DNA of 64,000 nt from Halorhabdus utahensis DSM 12940 (GCF_000023945.1 NC_013158.1:1240001-1304000), one strand, 5' to 3'; positions 34,804 to 44,866 are shown, numbered from the stretch's first letter. Numbers and translations are program-made. The notes: generated from the letters alone by a model not told the origin.

Positions 34804-35557
34804 GGGGGTCACCCTACTGGCGGTGCTGATGGTCGCGTTCGCCGGGGTCGGCGTCGTTACAGCCGTCTCCGTCTCACCGGACGCACCAGCAGAGGCACAG
34901 GTCGGCGAAGAAATCACTGTCTCGGCGACGATTTCTGCGGTCTACGAGCCCTCGTCGGAGTGGACGCTCAACGGGACGACCGAACTCCGGAACGTGACCG
35001 GCTGGGAAGTCACGAAAATCACACCCAGCGGAGACGAAAATACGACCCGCTTCGACGGTTCGACGAGTTTCGAGGTACCGATCACCAGCGATGAGAACCT
35101 CGACCGTATCGACGTCTCGATCACCGGGGACGTTCCCCCGGTCGAGACGTTCTCCTATGATCCGCCACAGTCGTTCGTCGGGGCCGACTTCACCCGGATC
35201 GAAGGGAACAACGAAAACGACATCGAGACTATCTCGATCCATCACTACACGGAAAACAGTAGCCAAACTCGCGCGTTGCTCGACGAGGCGAGTACAGCTG
35301 TCGAGAACGCAAGCAGCCAGGACGCCCGTGACACACTCGACAACGCGATCGGCGTCTTCAACGGCGGCGGCGAGAACTTCCAGCAAGCTCGCAGCCTCGC
35401 TGAGGATGCGAAAGACACGGCCGAATCCGCCAAGCAGTCCGCCCAGACCACCCAGCTGGTCCTGTACGGTGTGGGCGCACTCGTCGTGCTCGCGCTGATC
35501 GGTGGCGGGATCTACTACTGGCGCTCCCAGCAGAACGACTACGACAAACTCCGGTAG
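34772..35557 (+). CDS. Exported membrane-anchored protein linked to CetZ
   Basis: This is a 261-aa protein whose start overlaps the cetZ end; ATG 34772, 34775 or 34781 are possible. A signal-like helix (about residues 11-32) precedes a beta-rich extracellular domain with several N-x-T/S sites (NGTT, NVTG, NTTR). A helical stalk with [13 protein letters not shown] and [14 protein letters not shown] repeats follows, then a C-terminal membrane helix (about 232-252). It may be a cell-surface factor working with CetZ. No catalytic motif is seen. Confidence 0.75.
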
Positions 35558-36166
35558 ATGCACGTCGTCGTTCCGTTCGACGGTCGCGATCCGAAAACCC
35601 GTTTGGCCCCCGTTCTCGACGCTCCGGAGCGACGGGATTTCGCACGCGCGATGCTTGCAGACGTCGCGGAGACGATCGAATCCATCAGCTTCGAGCCGAC
35701 GATCCTCGCGACGACTGACGTCGAGTGCGAATGGCCCGTCGTCGTCGACGAACGGTCGCTCGACGCGGCCGTGAACGACCAACTGGCGGTGGCTGACGGA
35801 CCGGTCGCAGTCGTTATGGCCGATCTGGCGCTTGTGACGCCTGACGCACTGGATCGACTGTTCAGGGCCGGCGGCGAGGTCGTCCTGGCCCCGGGCCGTG
35901 GCGGCGGAACCAACGCGTTCGTGGCCCGCCATCACGACTTCCGCGTCGACTATCACGACGCCTCGATCACGGACCACCGATCGATCGCCGAGGAAATCGG
36001 CGCGGACACTGTCGAGGTCGACTCCTTCCGGCTGGCGAGTGACGTCGACGAACCCGACGACCTCGCCGAGGTGCTGTTACATGGTGAGGGCCGGGCGGCG
36101 GCGTGGCTTCGCGAACACGGATTCGACCTCTCGATGGACGAGGGCCGTGTCAGCGTCCAGCGGTGA
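35558..36166 (+). CDS. cofC: 2-phospho-L-lactate guanylyltransferase
   Basis: This 202-aa enzyme activates phospholactate (or a related phosphoacid) with GTP to give the side-chain donor of coenzyme F420. It starts at the base after the preceding stop. Conserved blocks include [44 protein letters not shown] and a late [17 protein letters not shown]. The family fold is a nucleotidyltransferase like MobA. Other F420 genes in the window are cofG (36470) and cofH (41365). Confidence 0.93.
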
Positions 36167-36183
36167 CCGCCGCTGTCGTCCCG

Positions 36184-36369
36184 TCAAAGATCTCGCCAGT
36201 TGATCTCCACGAACCGCTTCTCGACGTTGATCCCCGCAAGTAGTGTGGCTGCACTCATCGTCAGGAAAAGCACTGACAGGCCCAGGTTTTCCTTCGGTAT
36301 TTTAAATAATATCGACACTAACACGAGATAGATGCTGACGGCAAAAAGGAGCTCCGCGTTTCGTTCCAT
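36184..36369 (-). CDS. Small two-helix membrane protein
   Basis: This is a 61-aa protein with two hydrophobic segments (about 6-24 and 30-48), a short KIPKEN turn and a basic end (NVEKRFVEINWRDL). It lies between the convergent cofC gene and the divergent cofG gene. Codon usage is less biased than in its neighbours. Function unknown; a real gene is likely but not certain. Confidence 0.5.
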   Translation of the reverse strand: MERNAELLFAVSIYLVLVSILFKIPKENLGLSVLFLTMSAATLLAGINVEKRFVEINWRDL

Positions 36370-36469
36370 CTCAGAGTAATGTCCTGACCGGATCGAGTAT
36401 AAATATGGCTATTTCAGCGCAATTCAGCGTTGCAGTTCGACGTTCGCGACTGCCGTCGACAGAACGTTT

Positions 36470-37585
36470 TTGACCGACGTGATCCGAAACCCGGACGTGA
36501 TCCCCGGGGCCGAGGAATACGACGTCGACGTCACGATCGATCCGGCCGAGCGCGAGCGACTGCTGTCGGTCGGCCCCGAGGACGTCGCCGGACCCGGCGA
36601 GGACGGCGGCCCCGACCACCTCTCCTTTGCCAGAAATGTCTTCATCCCATTGACGACGGCCTGCCGGTACACCTGCACCTACTGTACGTACTACGATCCG
36701 CCGGGCCAGGCCTCGTTGCTTTCGCCCGAAGACGTCCGCGAGATCTGCCGGGAGGGGGCCGACGCCGGCTGTACGGAAGCCCTCTTTACCTTCGGCGACG
36801 ATCCCGACGACCGCTACGACGCAATCTACGACCAACTCGCCGAGTGGGGCCACGACTCGATTCACACCTATCTCCGGGAGGCCTGCGAGATCGCGCTGGA
36901 GGAGGGACTGCTGCCCCACGCCAATCCGGGCGATCAGACCCGCGAGCAGATGGCCGAAGTCGCCGATCTGAACGCGAGCATGGGTGTGATGCTAGAGACA
37001 ACCGCCGATCTTGAGGCCCACTCGGGTTCGCGCCGCAAAGAGCCGGGCCAACGACTCGCAACGATCCGGACGGCAGGGGAACTCGGCGTGCCTTTCACAA
37101 CCGGGATTCTGGTCGGCATCGGCGAGGACTGGGCGGATCGCGCCGAGAGCCTGCTGGCAATCGCTGCCCTCCACGAGCGGTACAACCACGTCCAGGAGGT
37201 GATCGTCCAGCCCGTTTCGCCGAACGAACGCTGGGATCGCGAGCCGCCGAGTCTGGAGACGATGCGCCGGACGGTCGCGATGGCACGGGCGGGATTGCCA
37301 GAGACGGTCAGCGTCCAGGTCCCGCCGAATCTGGCCCGGACGCGCGACCTGCTCGACTGCGGCGTCGACGATCTTGGCGGTGTCTCCCCGGTCACCGATG
37401 ACCACGTCAATCCCGACTACGCCTGGCCGGCACTGGACGAACTCCGCGCGATCGCAGACGATGCGGGTGTCCCGCTACGCGAGCGGTTACCGGTCTACGA
37501 TCGCTACGTGGACGAAGACTGGCTGAGCGAGCAGGTATTGGCAACGGTCTCGACAGTGACATCGACGGACGAAACAGGGACCTGA
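36470..37585 (+). CDS. cofG: 7,8-didemethyl-8-hydroxy-5-deazariboflavin synthase, CofG subunit
   Basis: This 371-aa radical-SAM protein works with CofH to build the F0 chromophore of F420 from tyrosine and a pyrimidine precursor. The [4Fe-4S] motif is CRYTCTYCTYYDPPG (CxxxCxxC) after VFIPLTTA. Radical-SAM barrel motifs such as GVMLETTA and GILVGIGED follow. TTG 36470 is taken as the start; GTG 36479 is equally plausible. A TATA element (gtataaat) lies near 36397-36404. Confidence 0.93.
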   Translation: MTDVIRNPDVIPGAEEYDVDVTIDPAERERLLSVGPEDVAGPGEDGGPDHLSFARNVFIPLTTACRYTCTYCTYYDPPGQASLLSPEDVREICREGADAGCTEALFTFGDDPDDRYDAIYDQLAEWGHDSIHTYLREACEIALEEGLLPHANPGDQTREQMAEVADLNASMGVMLETTADLEAHSGSRRKEPGQRLATIRTAGELGVPFTTGILVGIGEDWADRAESLLAIAALHERYNHVQEVIVQPVSPNERWDREPPSLETMRRTVAMARAGLPETVSVQVPPNLARTRDLLDCGVDDLGGVSPVTDDHVNPDYAWPALDELRAIADDAGVPLRERLPVYDRYVDEDWLSEQVLATVSTVTSTDETGT

Positions 37586-37662
37586 AAGCAGGATTGCTCG
37601 GCGAGTGGCGAGAAACAGATTTCCGATAGTTTCAAACCGATGTTGTGAGAGGATAATCCATC

Positions 37663-39744
37663 ATGGCGACAGATGACGACGTTCACCCGGCAGCATCACG
37701 GGAGGACAAAAAAGTGTCCAGTGTGGAGCAATCCGACCCGGCAAACCAACAAGAGACCGACTCATCACGAGACAGAGCCCTGGGGACAGATATGCAGACG
37801 ACGCGACGATTGTTCCTCAGTCTCGCGGGGGTCGGAGTGAGTGCCGGGGCAGGATGCACCACGCTGGGGCCGGACGATGATGGGAACACGGAGACACCCA
37901 CGAGCACGCCGACAGGAACTGAAACGGACACACCGACGACAACAGACACGAACACACCGACAGAGACCGACACGCCGACGGAGACTGACACGGACACACC
38001 GACTGAAACCGAGTCCGACACACCGACTGAAACCGAAGCGGAAGAGACGACTGAGGAAGGAAGAGAGACGGAGGAAGAGACGAACGAGGAAGCGGACGAT
38101 GAGACGGTTTACGACGTCACGGTTGACTCCGTCGACGCCCGTTCGATGGACATGCTGGACTGGAACTCCCAGTACGCGGGCTGGCCATACATTTGGGGGC
38201 GGTGGGCTGCCTACGAGCGCTTTGTGCAGTATGATCTGGAGAACAACGTCTGGATCCCCCGCCTCATCGATAACTGGTCGATTGACGGGACGACAATCAC
38301 GCTGGACATCCGTGATCCACATAAATACGAGGACGGGGACGAGGTGACGGCCGAGGATGTCAAGGCCAACATCGTGATGAATCTCGCGACCGGGGCACCG
38401 TTCTCGGAGATCTTCGAATCGTTCGACGAACCCGACGACAAAACCCTCGTGATCGAGACGAAGAAGTCTGTCAACAAGACGATCCTCGAGTTTTCGATCT
38501 TCTCGCAGTTGCAACAGGCCAAAATGGCACCACCGTACGACGAGTTCTATCAGCGCTTTTGGGTAGACGGCGAAGAGGGCGTCGGCAGAGATATTCAGGC
38601 CATGGAACCCAACGAGCCCCACTACGTCTCGGGTATCTTCGGCCAAATGAGGAAGGACTCCGAGCAGTACCTCATGGAACGCAACCCCGAGCACCCGGAC
38701 GCCGATAACGTCAACTTCGAGCGGTACCGGTTCCGGACCTACCCGGGGAACCAGGCCAAGTGGGACGCGATGTTAGCCGATGAGGTGGACACGGTGATGA
38801 GTGCGTTCACCCCGGCGAATGTCAAAGCGGAGCTCCCGGATCACTGGCAGGAGTACAACTTCCCCGGCAACTGGGGCGTCGGGCTACTGCCCCAGCACGA
38901 TCCGGACACCGCGCCCCACATTTCAAAGCGACCGGTTCGCCAGGCCATCACGCATGCGATTAGCCGCGAAGCTGTCCGGAGCGCCGGTGGTCCGCGGGTC
39001 AAGACGGCATTCCCGACCCCAGCCGCGATCTCCGCGAGCGTGCAGGATGAATGGATTGACGTCGATGGGACGTTCGGCCCAATGCAGGGAGGCAAAGCGA
39101 AAGCCGCCGAACGCATGCAAGACGCCGGCTACGAGAAAAACGCCAACGGTATCTGGGCGATGGACGGCGACACCGTTTCCTTCGACATCTCAGTGCCGGG
39201 TAGCTGGAGTGACTGGGTGACGGTGATCCAGGCAACGGTTTCCCAGCTAACCCAGGCCGGGTTCGACGCACGACTGAACCGCGTCAACAACATCTATAGG
39301 ATTGTCGCCAGCGGCGAGTTCAAGATGGCTGCCCGCCCGTGGTCGTCGGGTTACGCACGGTCGTCGTTCCCGTATTTCCCGCTGGACTGGGTGTTCGGGC
39401 GAGCCTACGGCAACGCTCACAGCTACCCCGGTGGCGAGGAAGGCACCGAGATCACGGTTCCCGCCATGGACGGAGACGGCACCATGTCGGTCGATGTCCA
39501 GCAGCACCTCGCGGATCTCTCGATGGCTCGTGGCGACGACGTCAAGCCGATCGTCGAGGAACTCGCGTGGGTTTCCCATCAGGATCTACCGATGATACCG
39601 ATCGTCGAAAAGCTGGAGCAGTCGTTCATCAGCACGAACAATCTCTCTGCGCCCGATCCTGACTCTTTGGCCGGCAACGTCAAATGGCCGTGCTTTTACG
39701 CTCCACGGGAGGGCGAGATGCAGTGGCAGGGCGGCCAAGAGTGA
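37663..39744 (+). CDS. ABC transporter substrate-binding lipoprotein (family 5, dipeptide/oligopeptide type)
   Basis: This is a 693-aa exported binding protein. The signal TTRRLFLSLAGVGVSAGAGC carries a twin-Arg and a lipobox Cys. ATG 37792 (MQTTRRLFL) may be the true start, because a 43-residue hydrophilic extension before a Tat signal is unusual. A Thr-Pro-Thr-Glu repeat linker follows (37890-38100). The mature domain has DppA/OppA-like elements: WSIDGTTITLDIRDPHKYED, DGDEVTAEDVKANI and RPVRQAITHAISREAV. No permease or ATPase genes are adjacent, so the transporter partners lie elsewhere. Confidence 0.88.
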   Translation: MATDDDVHPAASREDKKVSSVEQSDPANQQETDSSRDRALGTDMQTTRRLFLSLAGVGVSAGAGCTTLGPDDDGNTETPTSTPTGTETDTPTTTDTNTPTETDTPTETDTDTPTETESDTPTETEAEETTEEGRETEEETNEEADDETVYDVTVDSVDARSMDMLDWNSQYAGWPYIWGRWAAYERFVQYDLENNVWIPRLIDNWSIDGTTITLDIRDPHKYEDGDEVTAEDVKANIVMNLATGAPFSEIFESFDEPDDKTLVIETKKSVNKTILEFSIFSQLQQAKMAPPYDEFYQRFWVDGEEGVGRDIQAMEPNEPHYVSGIFGQMRKDSEQYLMERNPEHPDADNVNFERYRFRTYPGNQAKWDAMLADEVDTVMSAFTPANVKAELPDHWQEYNFPGNWGVGLLPQHDPDTAPHISKRPVRQAITHAISREAVRSAGGPRVKTAFPTPAAISASVQDEWIDVDGTFGPMQGGKAKAAERMQDAGYEKNANGIWAMDGDTVSFDISVPGSWSDWVTVIQATVSQLTQAGFDARLNRVNNIYRIVASGEFKMAARPWSSGYARSSFPYFPLDWVFGRAYGNAHSYPGGEEGTEITVPAMDGDGTMSVDVQQHLADLSMARGDDVKPIVEELAWVSHQDLPMIPIVEKLEQSFISTNNLSAPDPDSLAGNVKWPCFYAPREGEMQWQGGQE

Positions 39745-39977
39745 AGCGGGGGGCAAGGCGAGCAAGCGACCCGTCCACGAAAAAACACGGCTCCGTTCGG
39801 ATTGGTCGAGTACCCGGATGCGATACAGCGCGACAGGGGCGCGGGTGACACGCGTCACTGAATTTGGACGCCACCTTCGTCAAAGACACCGCCGACGAGC
39901 GGTCTCGCGCAGTGCTCGCGCCCCAAGCGCTGTGCTGACGGCCACTTTGATACTGGTTCGGCCCGTCAGTGAGAGAC

Positions 39978-40406
39978 ATGCGCGAGTCACTCCGATCGGC
40001 GTTGGCCTGGCAGGCGCTCGCCCTCGGCTGTTACATGGCAGGTGTCACCCTGTTCGTTCTCGGGGGCGTCGGGCCGTTTCTCGCCCCGCCGGAGCGGTCG
40101 CTGGCGAACCTGACGACAGTCGACATCGCGTTCGTCGCCGGCAGTATCGTACTGTTCGCAGCCGGTGGCGTGGCCAGCTGGAAAAGCGGCTGGCGAAATA
40201 CGTTGCCCGCCACCTCGTCGTGGGGAACGCAGCCCGATCAATCTCACGGGGGTCTCCCCGACCGGAACGGCCGAGAAGCCGACCGCGAGCCGACCACGGC
40301 CTACGAAGACGGCGAGCTGTACCTTCGCTGTCCCGAATGCGGGGCGACGAACGACACGTCCTACTCCTATTGTGGGGAGTGTTCGACCAAGCTACCACGA
40401 CCCTGA
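39978..40406 (+). CDS. Two-helix membrane protein with C-terminal zinc ribbon
   Basis: This is a 142-aa protein from ATG 39978. Two membrane helices (about 10-32 and 48-67) precede a polar linker and a C-terminal zinc ribbon (LRCPECGATNDTSYSYCGECSTKL, with two CxxC pairs). Zinc-ribbon membrane proteins are frequent in haloarchaea; no function can be named. It is convergent with the HTH regulator gene. Confidence 0.65.
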   Translation: MRESLRSALAWQALALGCYMAGVTLFVLGGVGPFLAPPERSLANLTTVDIAFVAGSIVLFAAGGVASWKSGWRNTLPATSSWGTQPDQSHGGLPDRNGREADREPTTAYEDGELYLRCPECGATNDTSYSYCGECSTKLPRP

Positions 40407-40461
40407 AGATGGCGTCGCGTGACCGGGTCGGTAGACGGGTGATCGAAACGGTGGGCCAGCG

Positions 40462-41112
40462 TCATTCGACGAGATGTGAGAACACTCGCGACTCGATCTT
40501 CCGGAGGTGTTCACCGACGGTGCCCGGCGCGAGATCGACAGCATCGGCCAGCTCATCCTGTGTCGCCTCGCGCGGGCACTCGTAGTAGCCCTCCTCGACA
40601 GCGCTCAACAGCACCCGCTGCTGGGTCGGCGTCAGGGACGCAATCGGATCGTCAGGTTCGGGTTCGTATTCGCCCGTCTCGAGCAGTTCGACGTCGACAG
40701 CCGCCGGGACAGCGTCCAGTGAGTCGTCGAAGGACTCGTCGTCGCCGAGTAGTGTCGCGACCGGCGCGCCGTCCGTCTGGCGAAACTGGAGGGGCATCAC
40801 CAGGATGATGTCAGTCTCTCGCTGGAACCGGAGCATCTGTCGTGGTTCGGTCGGCATCTCGACGCGCAACGAGAGCAGCCCACGAGCAGCGTCCACAAGC
40901 GTTGCAGTCCTGACAAGCGGGTGATCACGGGTTAGCCCAAAGCCATGCTCGACATCGCCATAGACCCGGCAGAGCATTTTCGCGACCTCGTCGTCGACCA
41001 TCTCCATCACGTACATCGGCCCCCGAAGCACCGATTCGTCCCGAGCCAACGTCTCTCCCCAGGGATGTATCGCCCCGCCGTCCTTGGTGAACACCGCGCG
41101 GAGATACCGCAT
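40462..41112 (-). CDS. Bat-like helix-turn-helix transcription regulator (HTH-10 family)
   Basis: This is a 216-aa protein. The C-terminal HTH-10 domain (about residues 160-215) has LTPTQQRVLLSAVEEGYYEC, then ATQDELADAVDLAPGTVGEHLRKIE, as in the bacterio-opsin activator family. The N-terminal 150 residues form a sensor-like region (probably Bat-type) with no PAS or GAF motif that I can identify. A clear TATA sequence (minus-strand ATTTAAATATTC) sits about 22-32 nt upstream of the ATG. Targets unknown. Confidence 0.85.
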   Translation of the reverse strand: MRYLRAVFTKDGGAIHPWGETLARDESVLRGPMYVMEMVDDEVAKMLCRVYGDVEHGFGLTRDHPLVRTATLVDAARGLLSLRVEMPTEPRQMLRFQRETDIILVMPLQFRQTDGAPVATLLGDDESFDDSLDAVPAAVDVELLETGEYEPEPDDPIASLTPTQQRVLLSAVEEGYYECPREATQDELADAVDLAPGTVGEHLRKIESRVFSHLVE

Positions 41113-41133
41113 ACACGTCGGTGTTCGGCCGAA

Positions 41134-41143
41134 TATTTAAATC
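41134..41143 (-). promoter_or_regulatory. TATA element of the HTH-10 gene
   Basis: The AT-rich hexamer pair tatttaaatc (plus-strand view) lies 22-31 nt upstream of ATG 41112, consistent with a leaderless transcript. Confidence 0.6.
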
Positions 41144-41364
41144 CACCTCGGATGTGAGGCACCAATATTTCACTGTCTCGGCCCCGTTATATTTAGTGCC
41201 GGGGTGGCGCCTCTGACACGCAATTTTACCTCGGCGTCCCTGTTCGATCGTGACGCACTCGGTCGATCTGGAGGGCAATAACCCGAGTAGTGATACTGTC
41301 GGCAAACACTCCGTGCCGAGACTGGTCACCCCGAGATGTCGATGCTTCGCACACGGGCGCTCGA

Positions 41365-42729
41365 TCAAGCACTGTCATCGAGCAGTGGCGTCCCGTCGGC
41401 TTGCGGGCCGAGTCGGGGGCCCGGTGGCTCACCGCGGATCGGCTCTCGCTGTCGGTAATCCGTCGAGCGCTCGACGGGCCGGCGACCGACCGACCGGATG
41501 AGTTCGTCGTAATCCGCGAACGAGCGATACTGGCCGAAGTCCCCGCCAGCGCGCGCGGTGATCTCCTCGGAGAGGATCGTCCCCATGAAATCGTCGGCAC
41601 CGCAGGACAGCAGTTTCAGCCCGAACTCGTCGCCGTACTTGACCCATGACGATTGAATGTGCTCGATATTGTCGAGGAAGAGTCGCGAAACGGCGATCAT
41701 GAGTTCGTCCTCCGATCGGGTCGCCCCGCTGTCGACCATGCCGTTCTCCGCCAGCGGCGTGTTCGGGTGGACAAAGGAGAGCGGAACGAACTCCGTGATC
41801 GCGCCCGTTCGGTCCTGGAGATCACGGACCCGTTTCAGGTGGAGCGCCCGGTGGGCCTCGTTCTCGACGTGGCCGTACATGATCGTCGACGTGACGTCGA
41901 GTCCCACGTCGGCGGCAGCTTCCATCGCCGCGAGCCACTCGCCGGTGTCGATCTTGGCGGGACAGATCACGTCCCGAACTTCGTCGACGAGGATCTCGGC
42001 AGCGGTGCCGGGGACGCTGTCCAGCCCGGCATCGGCGAGCCGACGGTAGACCTCGCGATAGTCCCAGTCAGTGCCACGACGGGCGTGGGCGGCCTCTTCC
42101 GGGGTCATCGAGTGAACGTGAACGTCCCCGACGGACATCGCCTCGATCTGTTCGACGTACGTGCCGGGGTCGGTTGTGTAGGCGTCGGGCGGGCGGTAGT
42201 TCACCGTCCCCCGGTCCGCGGGATCGACGGCCTCCAGCAGCTCGCGGTGCTCCTCGTCCAAGGCGAAGGCAGGGTGGAGCCCCGAGACGGACGTCACTTC
42301 GTAAATGCCGCGCTCGACCGCCTCGGCGACGATCTCGCGGGACTCTGCAGGCGTCTTCGTAAAGCCCGGGTGATCGTCCGGTCGGTCGGCACGGAACTGT
42401 TCGGCGCTATCCTTGAAGTTACAGAACAGACACCCCGTATCACAGGCGGTCGTGACGTTGTTGTTGAGGTTGGCGACGACAGTGACCTCCTCGCCGACGA
42501 CCTCGGCACGCCGGCGATCAGCGGCCTCGAGGACGGCCTCCTTGCGCTCGCGGTCGATCCCCGGCGCGTCGCTCCCGGTCGTCAGAAGTTCGATCGCGTC
42601 CGCGACGGTCAGCCGGCTGCCGTCCCGGGCCCTCCGGAGGGCGTCCGCGAAGGACTGGTCGCTCGTCGGTCGGATCTCGAAGTCGAACTCGTCCCGGGGG
42701 ACGTTCGTCTCCGGTTCGAAAGCGGCCAT
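41365..42729 (-). CDS. cofH: 7,8-didemethyl-8-hydroxy-5-deazariboflavin synthase, CofH subunit
   Basis: This 454-aa radical-SAM partner of CofG makes the F0 chromophore of F420. The cluster motif is CDTGCLFCNF (CxxxCxxC). The VTSVSGLHPAF segment, the VHVHSMTPEEAAHARRG stretch, IMYGHVENEAHRALHLKR and FVPLSFVHPNTPLAE follow in family order. The start at 42729 (MAAFEPETNVP) avoids a Ser/Asp-rich upstream extension. It is longer than the usual 360-380 aa because of an acidic N-terminal part and a C-terminal tail. Confidence 0.93.
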   Translation of the reverse strand: MAAFEPETNVPRDEFDFEIRPTSDQSFADALRRARDGSRLTVADAIELLTTGSDAPGIDRERKEAVLEAADRRRAEVVGEEVTVVANLNNNVTTACDTGCLFCNFKDSAEQFRADRPDDHPGFTKTPAESREIVAEAVERGIYEVTSVSGLHPAFALDEEHRELLEAVDPADRGTVNYRPPDAYTTDPGTYVEQIEAMSVGDVHVHSMTPEEAAHARRGTDWDYREVYRRLADAGLDSVPGTAAEILVDEVRDVICPAKIDTGEWLAAMEAAADVGLDVTSTIMYGHVENEAHRALHLKRVRDLQDRTGAITEFVPLSFVHPNTPLAENGMVDSGATRSEDELMIAVSRLFLDNIEHIQSSWVKYGDEFGLKLLSCGADDFMGTILSEEITARAGGDFGQYRSFADYDELIRSVGRRPVERSTDYRQREPIRGEPPGPRLGPQADGTPLLDDSA

Positions 42730-42856
42730 CGTTACCACACCGGGCGTCGGGGGGCATAACGCCACTGTTCGCGTCGAACGTGGCCGGCGTCGACGACGCG
42801 GTCTGCGTGCTCCGGGATCACAACGTTGATTGAGTGGCCGAACATCGGGGAGAGCA

Positions 42857-44473
42857 GTGAACGATCGTCCCCCCAGTGACAAGTCGGACGGCAGTGGGAC
42901 TGACCCATCATCATCGTCCGCCAAGGGGCCAGACCCGAATGACGACGGGCCGGACCTCGACTCGGACGGTCCCGAGTCCACAGCCGACCCGAGCGATGGG
43001 GACGACTCGGGTGACTCGATCACCCAGGGGAGCCTCATCCGGCCGCTGATCGGCCTGGCCTGGCCGATCGTCGTCATTCAGCTGTTGCAGGTCACCTACA
43101 ACATCGCCGACACGCTGTGGCTCGGCCGACTCTCGGCGGACGCCGTCGGCGCGATCAGTCTCGCCTTTCCGCTGATCTTCCTGCTGATCGCCGTCGCGGG
43201 CGGCTTTACGACCGCCGGGGCGATCCTCGTCGCCCAGTACACCGGTGCGAAGGGTGAGCGGTCAGCCGGCCACGTGACCGGCCAGACCGTCTCGTTCGTC
43301 GGATTGCTGTCGGTCGTGATCGGGGTCGTCGGGTACTTCTACACCCGCCCAGCGCTCGAACTCCTCCCGAGCGATCCCGAGACGTCGGCGTCGGTCATCC
43401 CGCTGGCGGCTGATTACATGGAGGTCATCTTCATGGGGATTCCGCTGATGTTCGGGTTTTTCATCTTCTCGGCGCTCATGCGAGGGTACGGCGACACGCG
43501 GACCCCGATGTTCGTGATGGTGGTCTCCGTCGGGTTGAACGTCGTCCTCGATCCCTTCTTCATCTTCGGATTTGCCGGCAATCCCCTGTTCGAGTGGGTC
43601 GGCCTCGGCGGCCTGGAAGCGACCCTGGAAGCCGCGACTGGCTTTACCGGCCTCGGTATCGAAGGCGCAGCACTGGCGACGATCCTCTCTCGAGGCGTCG
43701 GCACGGCGATCGGCCTCTGGCTGCTGTTCGGCACGGGCATCGGCCCCGCCGTCACGTTCGAGCATCTGCGGCCCGATTTCCCGGTCATCAGAGATATCAT
43801 TCGATTGGGAACCCCGAGCATGGTCGAGCAATCGACCAGCGCCCTGGCGATGATCACGCTGACGGCCATGATCGTCACGTTCACGCCGCCAGTCGTCGCC
43901 GCCTACGGCCTGGGCAACCGGCTCATCTCGCTGGTCTTCCTGCCGGCGATGGGGCTGGGCCGGGCGATCGACACCATGGTGGGCCAGAATCTGGGAGCCA
44001 ACCGGCCGGACCGGGCGTCCCGGGCGACCTGGCTGGCCGCCGGGACGGGGGCAGGAGTCATGGCGGTCGTGGCCGTCGTCGCCGTCGTGTTCACCGAGCC
44101 GATCGTCGGCGCGTTCATGGGCGACGTGCCCGACGCGGCCGCGACGATCGCAAACGGCGTCGAGTACGTCCGGATCCGCTCGGTCGAGTTCACGTTCATC
44201 GGTGTCACGCAGGTGATCCTCGGGGCGTTCCGGGGAGCCGGCAACACCCGGACGGCGATGGTCATCTCGATCATGACCCTGTGGGTCGGCCGCGTTACCA
44301 GCGTCTACGCCCTCGTGTTCGTCTTCGAGTGGGGCGCGACCGGCGTCTGGGTCGGGATGGCGCTTGGCAACATCGTCGGCGCAGTCCTTGGCGTCGCGTG
44401 GTTCCTCCGGGGGACCTGGAAAGAGCGATACATCGACGAACCGGCCCTCGACGCCGACGAGGCGGTCTCGTAA
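42857..44473 (+). CDS. MATE-family multidrug exporter
   Basis: This is a 538-aa polytopic protein from GTG 42857; GTG 42830 would add nine residues. A 55-residue Asp/Ser/Pro-rich cytosolic N-terminus precedes twelve predicted membrane helices. MATE signatures are visible: PIVVIQLLQVTYNIADTLWL and the GLNVVLDPFFIFGF segment, with the symmetrical second half beginning TPSMVEQSTSALAM. Such proteins export cationic drugs or metabolites with Na+ or H+. It is divergent from cofH, 127 nt away. Confidence 0.92.
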   Translation: MNDRPPSDKSDGSGTDPSSSSAKGPDPNDDGPDLDSDGPESTADPSDGDDSGDSITQGSLIRPLIGLAWPIVVIQLLQVTYNIADTLWLGRLSADAVGAISLAFPLIFLLIAVAGGFTTAGAILVAQYTGAKGERSAGHVTGQTVSFVGLLSVVIGVVGYFYTRPALELLPSDPETSASVIPLAADYMEVIFMGIPLMFGFFIFSALMRGYGDTRTPMFVMVVSVGLNVVLDPFFIFGFAGNPLFEWVGLGGLEATLEAATGFTGLGIEGAALATILSRGVGTAIGLWLLFGTGIGPAVTFEHLRPDFPVIRDIIRLGTPSMVEQSTSALAMITLTAMIVTFTPPVVAAYGLGNRLISLVFLPAMGLGRAIDTMVGQNLGANRPDRASRATWLAAGTGAGVMAVVAVVAVVFTEPIVGAFMGDVPDAAATIANGVEYVRIRSVEFTFIGVTQVILGAFRGAGNTRTAMVISIMTLWVGRVTSVYALVFVFEWGATGVWVGMALGNIVGAVLGVAWFLRGTWKERYIDEPALDADEAVS

Positions 44474-44497
44474 GTCGCGAATTCGGGACAGCGGCGT

Positions 44498-44866
44498 TCA
44501 GGAAAACAGCAACCCGAGGTTGATCCCCGTGATCACCGTGCCGACGAGGGCGAGGAAGATCGGCGGCCCGTAAAACAGCAGGCGATCGTCTTCGAGGCGG
44601 CCGGCCCAGATGCTGATCCCGAGACAGAGATAGAACACGAGTAACTTCATCGCCAGGAAACCGCCGCCGCCGAAGAGATCGATCGAGAGGTTGACGATCG
44701 GGTTCGCCTCGACGTGGATCCGGCTGAAATAGGCGATCGTGATCGTCGTGACGATGTCGCCGACGCCGTAGGTCGCCAGCGCGAGCAACCACACGTTGCG
44801 GAAGGAATCCTCTTCGAAGGGAGAGCCATCCAGGTGGAGCCATTCAGGGCGGGCCGTTGCCATCAT
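44498..44866 (-). CDS. DUF5658-like membrane protein
   Basis: This is a 122-aa protein with three to four membrane helices. The central motif YGVGDIVTTITIAYFSRI followed by HVEANPIVN matches the D-x-x-TT...EANP pattern of the DUF5658 family, whose function is unknown. The N-terminus (MMATARPEWLHLDGS) is cytosolic. It is convergent with the MATE exporter gene. Confidence 0.65.
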   Translation of the reverse strand: MMATARPEWLHLDGSPFEEDSFRNVWLLALATYGVGDIVTTITIAYFSRIHVEANPIVNLSIDLFGGGGFLAMKLLVFYLCLGISIWAGRLEDDRLLFYGPPIFLALVGTVITGINLGLLFS

